A stretch of 6,055 nucleotides of DNA from JAIBBG01 sp043748015 (GTDB taxonomy: Bacteria; Bacteroidota; Bacteroidia; Flavobacteriales_D; Sanyastnellaceae), in assembly GCA_043748015.1 (NCBI GenBank), contig JAYTOA010000085.1:1-6055 (forward strand), given 5' to 3'. Below the pieces are notes generated by a model, which had not been told where the DNA came from, did not search any database, and saw nothing but the letters and a program-made list of their open reading frames with translations. The translations under genes and the position numbers were made by a program. This document shows, one piece after another, positions 1 through 6,055 of the stretch (its first letter is position 1; every line of letters begins with the position of its first letter).

Positions 1-729
1 CAATTCGAGACCGAGAATTTTTATTGTGACGTTGTTGAGCCGGTTCACTTCCTGATCAGCAAGACCAAGACCTTTTACAAGTTCGATGTTGCGAAGAGAT
101 TCGGTAGTGCTTCCAGCGAGTGATGTCGTTTCGCCCAAAATAATTTTTGAGACGACTTTAATTTTCCTGCTGAGCAAACTGCTGACAATGGCAAGAAGTG
201 GAACAGTAAGAAGGAATATCGGCGCGATGACCCAATGCAATTGAACAGCGTAGATCACAACGAAAACAATACCGACGATACTTTGAAAAAATATTCCTAC
301 GAATGAATTGATGAGTTTTTCGGAATCGCTTCTCACCTTTTGAAGTTTGCCCAAAGTTTCACCACTGCGCTGATCTTCAAAAACTTCGTAGGGCAGTTGT
401 AGCGAGTGTTTGATGCCGTCAGTATACATTCTGGCGCCGGTGCGTTGAATGATGACATTGGTAAAATAATCTTGAAAATTCTTAGCGATTCTACTCACCA
501 TTGCCACACCAACAGAGAGCAAAAGGAATATCAGTAGATCATGCGAAAAACTAGACCAGTCGAATCCGTAATCACTTTTGTGAACCCCTAATTGATCGAT
601 GAGTTTGCCTGTGATCAGCGGGTCGAGCAGTGAGAATGACTGATTTACTGCTGCCAATCCGAGAGCAAGCCAGAGCAGTTTACCTGATGGTTTCAGGTAT
701 TTAATGAGTATTCCAATGTCAGAAAACAT
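1..729 (-). CDS. ABC exporter, N-terminal transmembrane domain (partial, 3' end outside window)
   Basis: The frame is open from an ATG at 729 to the window edge, giving 243 residues with no stop. An in-frame TAA at 741-739 lies just upstream, so this is the first possible start. The protein reads as the membrane domain of a type I (type IV fold) ABC exporter. Four hydrophobic segments are visible at about residues 17-38, 63-80, 143-163 and 166-186. The segment at about 114-140 (FEDQRSGETLGKLQ, then a DSEKL stretch) matches the family's conserved cytoplasmic loop, usually FFDxxxTGxLxSRL. The segment at about 206-231 (STTESLRNIELVKGLG, then DQEVNRLN) matches the conserved stretch that follows TM4. 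The ATP-binding domain with Walker A, signature and Walker B would lie beyond position 1, so fusion to it is inferred. The substrate cannot be told from this part. Such half-transporters export lipids, peptides, drugs or glycoconjugates across the inner membrane. The gene lies 79 bp downstream of asnB on the same strand, with no convincing terminator between them. Confidence 0.88.
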   Translation of the reverse strand, partial: MFSDIGILIKYLKPSGKLLWLALGLAAVNQSFSLLDPLITGKLIDQLGVHKSDYGFDWSSFSHDLLIFLLLSVGVAMVSRIAKNFQDYFTNVIIQRTGARMYTDGIKHSLQLPYEVFEDQRSGETLGKLQKVRSDSEKLINSFVGIFFQSIVGIVFVVIYAVQLHWVIAPIFLLTVPLLAIVSSLLSRKIKVVSKIILGETTSLAGSTTESLRNIELVKGLGLADQEVNRLNNVTIKILGLEL

Positions 730-764
730 GCGGCGAAATTAGACGGAGGAGTATTTTTCGCTGT

Positions 765-779
765 TGACATGTGTCATGT
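765..779. repeat. Overlapping short inverted repeats between asnB and the ABC gene
   Basis: In the 79-bp gap upstream of the ABC gene, TGACA-TG-TGTCA (765-776) forms a perfect 5-bp inverted repeat around a 2-bp centre. It overlaps a second inverted repeat, ACATG-TGT-CATGT (767-779). The element lies about 36-50 bp before the ABC start codon. It could be an operator for a dimeric regulator. The stem is too short and AT-rich, and lacks a U-tract, so it is not a convincing intrinsic terminator. No known operator is recognised, and chance is possible at this length. Confidence 0.3.
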
Positions 780-808
780 TCTATTGATGACTAGCCGCAA
801 AACATCCA

Positions 809-2692
809 TCAATCGTTGTGTTGATTGCGAAACCAATATTCGAAGGTGAGTAAAGAGTATATGAGATGCGCGTAATCGCTCTTTCCGTTTTTGTAAAATG
901 ATCTTAGCACTTTCTGAACCACGTCTTTCTTCAGATATGATGTAGCAGTTATTTTGTCTTCGTTGAGGTGATCGAAGACGACATCTTTAAGCTCATTTCG
1001 CAACCATTTTTCGAGGGGCACTTCGAATCCTTTTTTTGGTCTGGCAAAAACTGATTCAGGAAGGTCTTTTGCAAAACTGTCGCGTAGCAGAATCTTTCTT
1101 GAAGTCTTATTCACTTTGTATTCAACAGGAAGGGCGTTAACAAATTCTACGAGCCTATGATCGAGAAAAGGAGCGCGCACTTCTAGTGAATGCATCATAC
1201 TCATCAGATCCACTTTCACCAACATATCATTGGCCAGTACCAGATTCTGATCGGCCACGAGAATGGAATTGAAATTATCGTCTATGATATCTGAAACGAA
1301 TTGATTTATTCGGGCACCTTTTCTTATGCTTAACTCTTGCGTCGCCAGCAGTTCACAAATGTTTTCATCCGCCCATGAAGCCCAAAGAAGATACCTGTCT
1401 TTTAGGTTGAGATCCATTCCATTCGCGTATTTTTTTATTTGGCGAAAGCGATTACCCAATTTTGATTGACGACTCGTAGGCAAAGCATTAATCAACGGAG
1501 CGATGTATGGAATAATGCTATTCGGGTTTTTGCGATACATGGATCGCCACAAGGCTGTGTGTTTATTGTAGCCTCCAAAAATTTCGTCAGCGCCATCACC
1601 ACTCAGGGCAACTTTCACATGCTTGCTTACTTTAGATGACAACAAAGAAACGGCGATAGAACTTGAATCAGAGAATGGTTCATCAAGATGTTTCCATACA
1701 TTTTCGATTTCACTTTGCAGATCTTTTTTGCTTATCCGAATTACTTCGTGATGGCTATCAATGTGTTTTGCAACTTCTACAGCGTACTTGGTTTCGTCAA
1801 TGAATGGTATGTCATCAAAGGCAACGGAAAAAGTTTGCAATTTCTTTTTTTTGTTGGAAGCGAGTAGCGCCACAATAGAAGAATCGACACCTCCGGAAAG
1901 GAAACATCCAACATCCACATCTGCCTTCGTTCTAATATTCACGGCGTCCTGGATCAGGTTGCGCGCATACTTAATATTTAGAGATGGATCTTTTTCAAGC
2001 CATGTGAAATTGCCGTTGTTGAACCACTTTTTAGTTGTGGCTGTTCCGTTTTTACATTCAATCAATTCGCCGGGTTCCAGCTTGCAGACATTTTTGTAAA
2101 TGCTACTAGGCGCAGGGATATAACCAAATTGTAAGAACATTGAAAGAGAAATCGGATCAATTTCTTTTGGAAAACCGAAGCATCGCAATGCTTTTAATTC
2201 ACTTGCGAAATGAAGTTTTTTACTATCGTGAAAAAACCACAATGGTTTTTCACCAAAGCGATCCCTTGCTGCGAGCAATGTGTGCTTCTCATTATCATAA
2301 AAAGCGAAAGCAAAGAATCCATTTAATTGCGAAAGCGCATGCTCGCCTTGAAGTATAAGTAGATGAAGCAGCACTTCAGTATCGCTTGATGATCGGAATT
2401 GAATACCTTGGTTTTCGAGGTCTTTGCGAAGATCGAGGTGGTTGAAAATTTCTCCATTGAAGGTGATCCAATATCGACCCGACGCATCAGACATTGGTTG
2501 ATTTCCAAGCTCAGACAAGTCGAGAATGGAAAGTCTGTTATGACCGAGAACACAAGAATCGAAGGTCTTTACAGCTCGAAAATCGGGGCCGCGGTGATTC
2601 ATTTTGTCCAAAGCTTTGTGAATGGAATCATTGGAATCCACTTCACCTACTTTGTTCTGAATAAGATCATACGAACCTGCGATACCACACAT
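809..2692 (-). CDS. asnB: Asparagine synthase (glutamine-hydrolysing), AsnB family
   Basis: This complete 627-residue class II glutamine amidotransferase takes ammonia from glutamine and uses ATP to convert aspartate to asparagine through a beta-aspartyl-AMP intermediate, in the cytoplasm. The N-terminal glutaminase domain (about 1-210) starts MCGIAG, with Cys2 as nucleophile once Met1 is removed. It carries RGPD (34-37), HNRLSILD (51-58), FNGEIFNH (78-85) and SSSDTE (101-106), the glutamine-binding motifs. The synthetase domain carries the pyrophosphate loop SGGVDSS (266-272), LSGDGADEIFGGY (363-375), the block around MHSLEVRAPFLDH (500-512) and RPKKGFEVPLEKWLR (551-565). All key residues appear intact. 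The start is fixed because Cys2 must follow Met. A weak GGAAAG lies 4 bp upstream (2702-2697). The length resembles the longer AsnB/AsnO forms of about 600-635 residues, not the E. coli enzyme of about 554. A role in amidating a sugar or peptide instead of free aspartate is possible. The gene begins 12 bp after the CpeT-like gene, suggesting co-transcription. Confidence 0.96.
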   Translation of the reverse strand: MCGIAGSYDLIQNKVGEVDSNDSIHKALDKMNHRGPDFRAVKTFDSCVLGHNRLSILDLSELGNQPMSDASGRYWITFNGEIFNHLDLRKDLENQGIQFRSSSDTEVLLHLLILQGEHALSQLNGFFAFAFYDNEKHTLLAARDRFGEKPLWFFHDSKKLHFASELKALRCFGFPKEIDPISLSMFLQFGYIPAPSSIYKNVCKLEPGELIECKNGTATTKKWFNNGNFTWLEKDPSLNIKYARNLIQDAVNIRTKADVDVGCFLSGGVDSSIVALLASNKKKKLQTFSVAFDDIPFIDETKYAVEVAKHIDSHHEVIRISKKDLQSEIENVWKHLDEPFSDSSSIAVSLLSSKVSKHVKVALSGDGADEIFGGYNKHTALWRSMYRKNPNSIIPYIAPLINALPTSRQSKLGNRFRQIKKYANGMDLNLKDRYLLWASWADENICELLATQELSIRKGARINQFVSDIIDDNFNSILVADQNLVLANDMLVKVDLMSMMHSLEVRAPFLDHRLVEFVNALPVEYKVNKTSRKILLRDSFAKDLPESVFARPKKGFEVPLEKWLRNELKDVVFDHLNEDKITATSYLKKDVVQKVLRSFYKNGKSDYAHLIYSLLTFEYWFRNQHND

Positions 2693-2704
2693 AACACTTT
2701 CCGG

Positions 2705-3415
2705 TTAGTAGCATTTTTTGAAAATGTATCCACTTTTTACAGCTCCCCAAACTTGTTGGCCTTTGTCGTCCCAGCCTTGATCCCAGCTTATCATCATGCC
2801 ATCCATGATGCTTACCTTGGATGTGGCCCAACTAGCACCGGCACGTTCGCTTGGACAGGTTTTTTCGCCTGTACTCCCTGAAAACGTATTTTTATTTGGA
2901 TCAAAAACCAGTCTTACTTCACATCCGTTTTTTTCAATGATTATCTCTTGATCGATGGTGGCGAAAACAGCGTCACCTTCGTTTTTGCCGACGAATTTTT
3001 CTGTTTCCGGTAGTGTGTAGATATAACTTGTAAAGTGTGTGTCATCATCTTTCACCACTTTATAAACACGCTGTCTGTAGGGCTTGTCCAAAGAATTAGC
3101 TACAGCTTGTTCAACGTAGAGATAAAACACGTTAGCACTTTTTTCCCAGATGGGTACCATTCTTAGTTGAATGTCGAAGAAATCAGAATCATTTTTGCTT
3201 TGATCACGGCTCGAGAATGTACCTGTCATGCATTGTTTCAAAAATTCGAAACGATCTAATTCCAAAGGTTTCGTTGGAAAATTGTTTTGATCAACACCTT
3301 CTATCACTTCAGAATTGGTCCGCGAGGGAACTTTTGTTTTGCACGAAACAGCAGACAGAAAAAATGCAATCAATGCAATGAAAAGATAATACCAAACGTG
3401 CGATAAATAGGACAT
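2705..3415 (-). CDS. CpcT/CpeT-family (chromophore lyase-like) predicted lipoprotein
   Basis: This is a 236-residue protein from the ATG at 3415. The frame extends upstream to a GTG at 3502, but the ATG is preferred because it gives a clean lipoprotein signal: hydrophobic residues 8-23, then SAVSC with the lipidated cysteine at 25. The GTG would also fall inside the proposed promoter. The body (about 53-233) matches the CpcT/CpeT family by pattern: FLKQCMTGTFSS (58-69), DFFDIQLRM (78-86), YLYVEQA (98-104), KPYRQRVY (111-118), FSGSTGEKTCPS (178-189), SWDQGWDDKGQQVWGAVKSGY (210-230, joined in sequence). In cyanobacteria these beta-barrel (calycin-like) proteins attach bilins to phycobiliproteins. 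Homologues in bacteria without phycobilisomes have no established role, so a lyase function should not be assumed. C165 and C187 could form a disulfide in the periplasm. The gene ends 12 bp before asnB and is probably in one transcript with it. The family call is from recognised motifs, without a profile search. Confidence 0.82.
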   Translation of the reverse strand: MSYLSHVWYYLFIALIAFFLSAVSCKTKVPSRTNSEVIEGVDQNNFPTKPLELDRFEFLKQCMTGTFSSRDQSKNDSDFFDIQLRMVPIWEKSANVFYLYVEQAVANSLDKPYRQRVYKVVKDDDTHFTSYIYTLPETEKFVGKNEGDAVFATIDQEIIIEKNGCEVRLVFDPNKNTFSGSTGEKTCPSERAGASWATSKVSIMDGMMISWDQGWDDKGQQVWGAVKSGYIFKKCY

Positions 3416-3501
3416 GACATTAGAATAGTGCTGCGAATTTAACTTGCCGCATTGGCTTCGATTATTAAAATTGAGAATCGTTGCTAACAAAAGCTGTGTC
3501 A

Positions 3502-3531
3502 CAAAATTATTTGAGAGCTATTATCTAAAAA
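3502..3531 (-). promoter_or_regulatory. Candidate Bacteroidota-type promoter for the CpeT-like/asnB unit
   Basis: On the minus strand, TAATTTTG (3509-3502) matches the -7 consensus TAnnTTTG of the Bacteroidota primary sigma factor exactly. A TTTT (3531-3528), one mismatch from the -33 TTTG, lies 18 bp upstream of it. The predicted transcription start near 3495 would give a leader of about 80 nt before the ATG at 3415. The -33 region and part of the spacer overlap the last codons and stop of the T9SS substrate gene. This rests on consensus matching by eye, and AT-rich sequence yields such matches by chance. Confidence 0.4.
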
Positions 3532-6055
3532 TGAGGATGCTTCCGGCTTGCTTATACGTTTCACTGTTGTAACCTTTAATTCTCACAGTGTAGTTGTATA
3601 CGCCATTGGGTATGTAGTATTCTCCGTTCTTTTGGTTGTCGCCAATCCATGGTACATTAGGATCGTTAGAAGAAAACACTTCGTCGCCCCATCTGTTGAA
3701 TACGTGCATTTCATATTCAAGCACTGAATTGGAAACGACAAAGAAGACATCATTGATACCATCGCCATTTGGTGAGAAAGAATTGGGTATATAAAATATC
3801 GGCGGAGGAATAATGGTTGTGCTGCCTTCATCGCGGCATCCGATTTCATTGATAACGGTATAGGTGACGGTATAAGTATCCAGCCCATCGAACTCGTGCA
3901 CGGGATTGGGTTCATTGCTGTAGTCGCCATCACCAAAATCCCAAAGCATTTCGCAACCCGGACAGGCCGGAATTGGCGTAGCCTCGAATGAGTAGAGATT
4001 CTGATCAACATGTTGCGTATTGAAACTTGCTGTGATCGGAAGCACACCAATGGCCACAGATTCTTCAATGGTTCTTCCGCATATATCAGTGGCGGTTACA
4101 TGATACACATAAGAGAGAGCCGGGTAATCAGTGAAGCCGCTGAAATGTGATCCTGAATTCCAATCATAGACAAAACCTTCCTCTCCACCGGTGGCCAACG
4201 CCCAGATACCAATGGAATCACCCGGGCAAATGGAAGAATCTGCTGCAGCTAAAATGGTCAATGGAATATCCGGAATGTTGATGGTTATCTGATCAGAAGC
4301 AGATGAACCGCAGGCATCCTGCAAATTCACATTTACATCAACTGTTACAAAGCTCTGGATGTTGTAGTTCTGACCGGATCCAACGACAGCACCATTTACA
4401 ATCCATTGATAGATGATGTTGCCGCTTCCTCCACTATAATTGGCCATAAGAGGAGTAAGCGCCACACAGGATGTGTTGATGTCTTCACCGAGGTCAATTG
4501 CGAGAGGAGGATTGGTAACCACGAGGTTTACCTGATCAGTAGCAGTTTGTCCACATCCATCGGCGACATTTAGTTCTATTAAAGTAGTGGAAGGAAAGCT
4601 GCTGTTCAATGTGGTTCCATTTCCAATAATATTTCCCGCATTGGTCCACTGATAATTCCAGGTAGATGGATTGCCGGTGCCGCCACTGAGAATAGGAACA
4701 ACATTGAATATTGTGGCGCAATTGCCATTCAATTCATCAGGAAGTTCCAAATCGATAGCAGGGCCAAAGACGATCACTTGTACGTTGGCCGTAGCAGTTT
4801 GACCACAGTTGTCGTCAACAACAACAGTGAGTACGGCCGGACCATTTGCCGTAGCATTGTAAGTATCGGTCCATTGCCATGCAGGTGTGCCATTCAAATT
4901 CCACGAATAGCTATATCCCCAGGATACAAAACCACCAATTGCAGTAGCTGTTACAGAGAATGGTTGTCCACAAGTTGCATTTACGACTGGATTGACATTT
5001 ACTGATAATGCGGGTGCATTCACAGTAACTACAATGCTGTCCGATACTGAGAATCCACATTGGTCATGCACAGCGACATACACCATTCCTGCGTTCCATG
5101 TATTAATGCTCACTGAATTTTCTGAACCCCAAAGTCCATTGCCTTGATCATCTGTCCAGATGTAGGTATAAGGAGTTACGCCACCTTGAACGATGGCATA
5201 CAAGGAACCGCCCCATGCATCGCAATTCATTGGAAGAATACTGTCCTGATCGACAACGTCAACAAGAAGAATAGGTGTTTGAATGACTGTAATAGGAAAT
5301 TCGGCGTTATCGCTGGCCATTCCACAGGTGTCGCTCACTGTAAGGAAGTATGTGGTGGTCATTGGGGGCGTTACATCAATGGTCGGAGTTGTTTCATTTG
5401 TGCTCCAGTTATAATCATATACGGCATATCCGCCTTCGATATTGGGAATCAGCGTTGTTGTCACACCGCTGCATATTTCTTCAGAATAACCGGTAACGAC
5501 AAGAGGTTCAGCAGTGTCGGCAATAACAAAATCAAATGAAGAAGCCAATAAACCTTCACCACAATCGGCGATGTTCTCAATTTGTATGTGCACAGTTTCT
5601 ATACCTTCAACCAAACCATCTATAAAACCATCAACGAATAAAGTTATGGTCATTTGTCCGGGTAAAAAGACTACGGAATCGGGCAATAGAGTGTAATCCA
5701 CACCGTTGGTTGCTGTACCGCTGTACGATAAATAAGCTACAAGTTCAGTTTGAGGATTTCCACTGATTGGTCGAGCGAATACCAGATGTCCGTCTCCGCA
5801 ATTTTCGAAAAGCGTGTTTCCATCCGGACCTGCAACATCAAGCTCAAGAGAAGCCTGAACGACAAGATTGCTTGAAAAAGAATCGCGCTGAAGAAAAACG
5901 GCGGAGTCATAACCACTGTCGTTTGCGTCGCACACTGCCAATTTGATGTGATAGGTCAATCCACATTGCACAACTGCCATAGCCGTTAGCACATCAGTAT
6001 AGCCGTCGTATTGCATGTAATGTGGATCGTTGTACCAGACAGCATCAGGATCAAT
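3521..6055 (-). CDS. Giant modular secreted protein with T9SS type B sorting domain (partial, 5' end outside window)
   Basis: The frame is open from the window edge to a TAA at 3523-3521, giving 844 residues. The ATG at 6016 is internal, since 13 more in-frame codons precede it. Residues counted from the edge show, in order: the tail of a choice-of-anchor-L-like domain (about 1-65; QYDGYTDVLTA, TYHIKLAVCD, SAVFLQRDSFSS); a Calx-beta-like domain (about 80-180; YSGTATNGVDYT, VEGIETVHIQI); six Ig-like repeats of about 77-87 residues, each with two cysteines (about 184-673); a PKD domain (about 674-749; WDFGDG at 705-710); and the T9SS type B / gliding motility-associated C-terminal domain (about 752-844). 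The protein is expected to cross the outer membrane by T9SS and stay on or leave the cell surface, probably as an adhesin or matrix protein. No enzyme domain is visible. The missing N-terminus should hold the signal peptide and could hold other modules. The name 'gliding-associated' marks the sorting signal and does not prove a role in motility. Confidence 0.93.
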   Translation of the reverse strand: MDPDAVWYNDPHYMQYDGYTDVLTAMAVVQCGLTYHIKLAVCDANDSGYDSAVFLQRDSFSSNLVVQASLELDVAGPDGNTLFENCGDGHLVFARPISGNPQTELVAYLSYSGTATNGVDYTLLPDSVVFLPGQMTITLFVDGFIDGLVEGIETVHIQIENIADCGEGLLASSFDFVIADTAEPLVVTGYSEEICSGVTTTLIPNIEGGYAVYDYNWSTNETTPTIDVTPPMTTTYFLTVSDTCGMASDNAEFPITVIQTPILLVDVVDQDSILPMNCDAWGGSLYAIVQGGVTPYTYIWTDDQGNGLWGSENSVSINTWNAGMVYVAVHDQCGFSVSDSIVVTVNAPALSVNVNPVVNATCGQPFSVTATAIGGFVSWGYSYSWNLNGTPAWQWTDTYNATANGPAVLTVVVDDNCGQTATANVQVIVFGPAIDLELPDELNGNCATIFNVVPILSGGTGNPSTWNYQWTNAGNIIGNGTTLNSSFPSTTLIELNVADGCGQTATDQVNLVVTNPPLAIDLGEDINTSCVALTPLMANYSGGSGNIIYQWIVNGAVVGSGQNYNIQSFVTVDVNVNLQDACGSSASDQITINIPDIPLTILAAADSSICPGDSIGIWALATGGEEGFVYDWNSGSHFSGFTDYPALSYVYHVTATDICGRTIEESVAIGVLPITASFNTQHVDQNLYSFEATPIPACPGCEMLWDFGDGDYSNEPNPVHEFDGLDTYTVTYTVINEIGCRDEGSTTIIPPPIFYIPNSFSPNGDGINDVFFVVSNSVLEYEMHVFNRWGDEVFSSNDPNVPWIGDNQKNGEYYIPNGVYNYTVRIKGYNSETYKQAGSILIFR
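3524..3802 (-). other. T9SS type B sorting (gliding motility-associated C-terminal) domain
   Basis: These are the last ~93 residues of the giant protein. They show the family's standard order of motifs: FYIPNSFSPNGDGINDVF, then YEMHVFNRWGDEVF, then a tryptophan in PWIGDN, then a PNGVYNYTVRIKG strand, ending in a hydrophobic strand with a terminal arginine (SILIFR). This region directs export through the type IX system and is known in the family to work with PorP/SprF-like partners. None of those partners is in the window. Confidence 0.93.
4037..5506 (-). repeat. Six tandem Ig-like protein repeats with paired cysteines
   Basis: Six consecutive modules run from 5506 to 4037, with approximate boundaries 5506-5276, 5275-5015, 5014-4766, 4765-4511, 4510-4268 and 4267-4037. 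Each has an early cysteine (contexts ICSG, MNCDAW, ATCGQP, GNCATI, TSCVAL, SICPGD) and a late one in a [D/A]-x-CG motif (SDTCG, HDQCG, DDNCG, ADGCG, QDACG, TDICG). In window residue numbers the pairs are 195/244, 278/333, 362/417, 446/501, 530/582 and 610/659. The first cysteines are spaced 83, 84, 84, 84 and 80 residues apart. A GG-x-Y/W-x-W core lies between them in most units. At DNA level the copies have diverged, with only short matches such as GTAGCAGTTTG at 4539-4549 and 4791-4801. Confidence 0.85.

Noticed and set aside
1845..1852. A run of eight A's on the asnB coding strand, within the lysine stretch just after SGGVDSS, as a possible slippage or frameshift site.
   Set aside because: The AsnB frame continues with fully conserved motifs after it, so no frameshift is needed. 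A run of eight is common in AT-rich coding DNA.
2399..2881. A 160-codon open frame on the plus strand spanning the asnB start and the CpeT-like end.
   Set aside because: It lies antisense to two well-supported genes, has no recognisable domain and is low in protein-like character. It is a shadow frame.
3416..3502. An N-terminal extension of the CpeT-like protein starting at a GTG.
   Set aside because: It would bury the lipoprotein signal 29 residues in, has unremarkable composition, and starts inside the likely promoter.
3583..4068. A 161-codon open frame on the minus strand inside the T9SS substrate gene.
   Set aside because: It overlaps the conserved PKD and sorting domains in another frame and resembles no protein family. 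The main frame is clearly the coding one.
4539..4801. Short direct DNA repeats (GTAGCAGTTTG twice) as a possible mobile element or CRISPR-like signal.
   Set aside because: They encode the same CGQTAT motif at the same place in two protein repeats and have no regular spacer structure. They reflect domain repetition only.

Overview
The window is a stretch of a Bacteroidota chromosome, most likely from Flavobacteriales or a close relative (inference). The strongest sign is a very large secreted protein ending in a type IX secretion system (T9SS) type B sorting domain, the gliding motility-associated C-terminal domain, which is essentially confined to this phylum. Moderate GC content, the lack of clear Shine-Dalgarno sequences and a TAnnTTTG-type promoter element agree with this. 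No rRNA, tRNA, CRISPR array, insertion sequence or phage gene was seen.

All four genes lie on the minus strand, so transcription runs from high to low coordinates. (1) 6055-3521: the 3' part of a giant T9SS-exported modular protein, with its N-terminus outside the window. Visible in order are the tail of a choice-of-anchor-L-like domain, a Calx-beta-like domain, six Ig-like repeats each with a cysteine pair, a PKD domain and the sorting domain. (2) 3415-2705: a predicted lipoprotein of the CpcT/CpeT (chromophore lyase-like) family. (3) 2692-809: a complete glutamine-hydrolysing asparagine synthase, asnB. (4) 729-1: the N-terminal membrane domain of an ABC exporter, cut by the window edge before its nucleotide-binding domain.

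The CpeT-like gene and asnB are only 12 bp apart and very probably co-transcribed. The ABC gene follows asnB by 79 bp and may belong to the same unit. A candidate Bacteroidota promoter overlaps the end of the T9SS substrate gene and would start the CpeT-like/asnB unit separately. The giant secreted protein is therefore probably a neighbour, not a functional partner.

There is no clear undescribed multi-gene system here. The points most worth a second look are the CpeT-family lipoprotein in a presumably non-photosynthetic bacterium, directly upstream of asnB, and the very regular cysteine-paired repeat array in the secreted protein.
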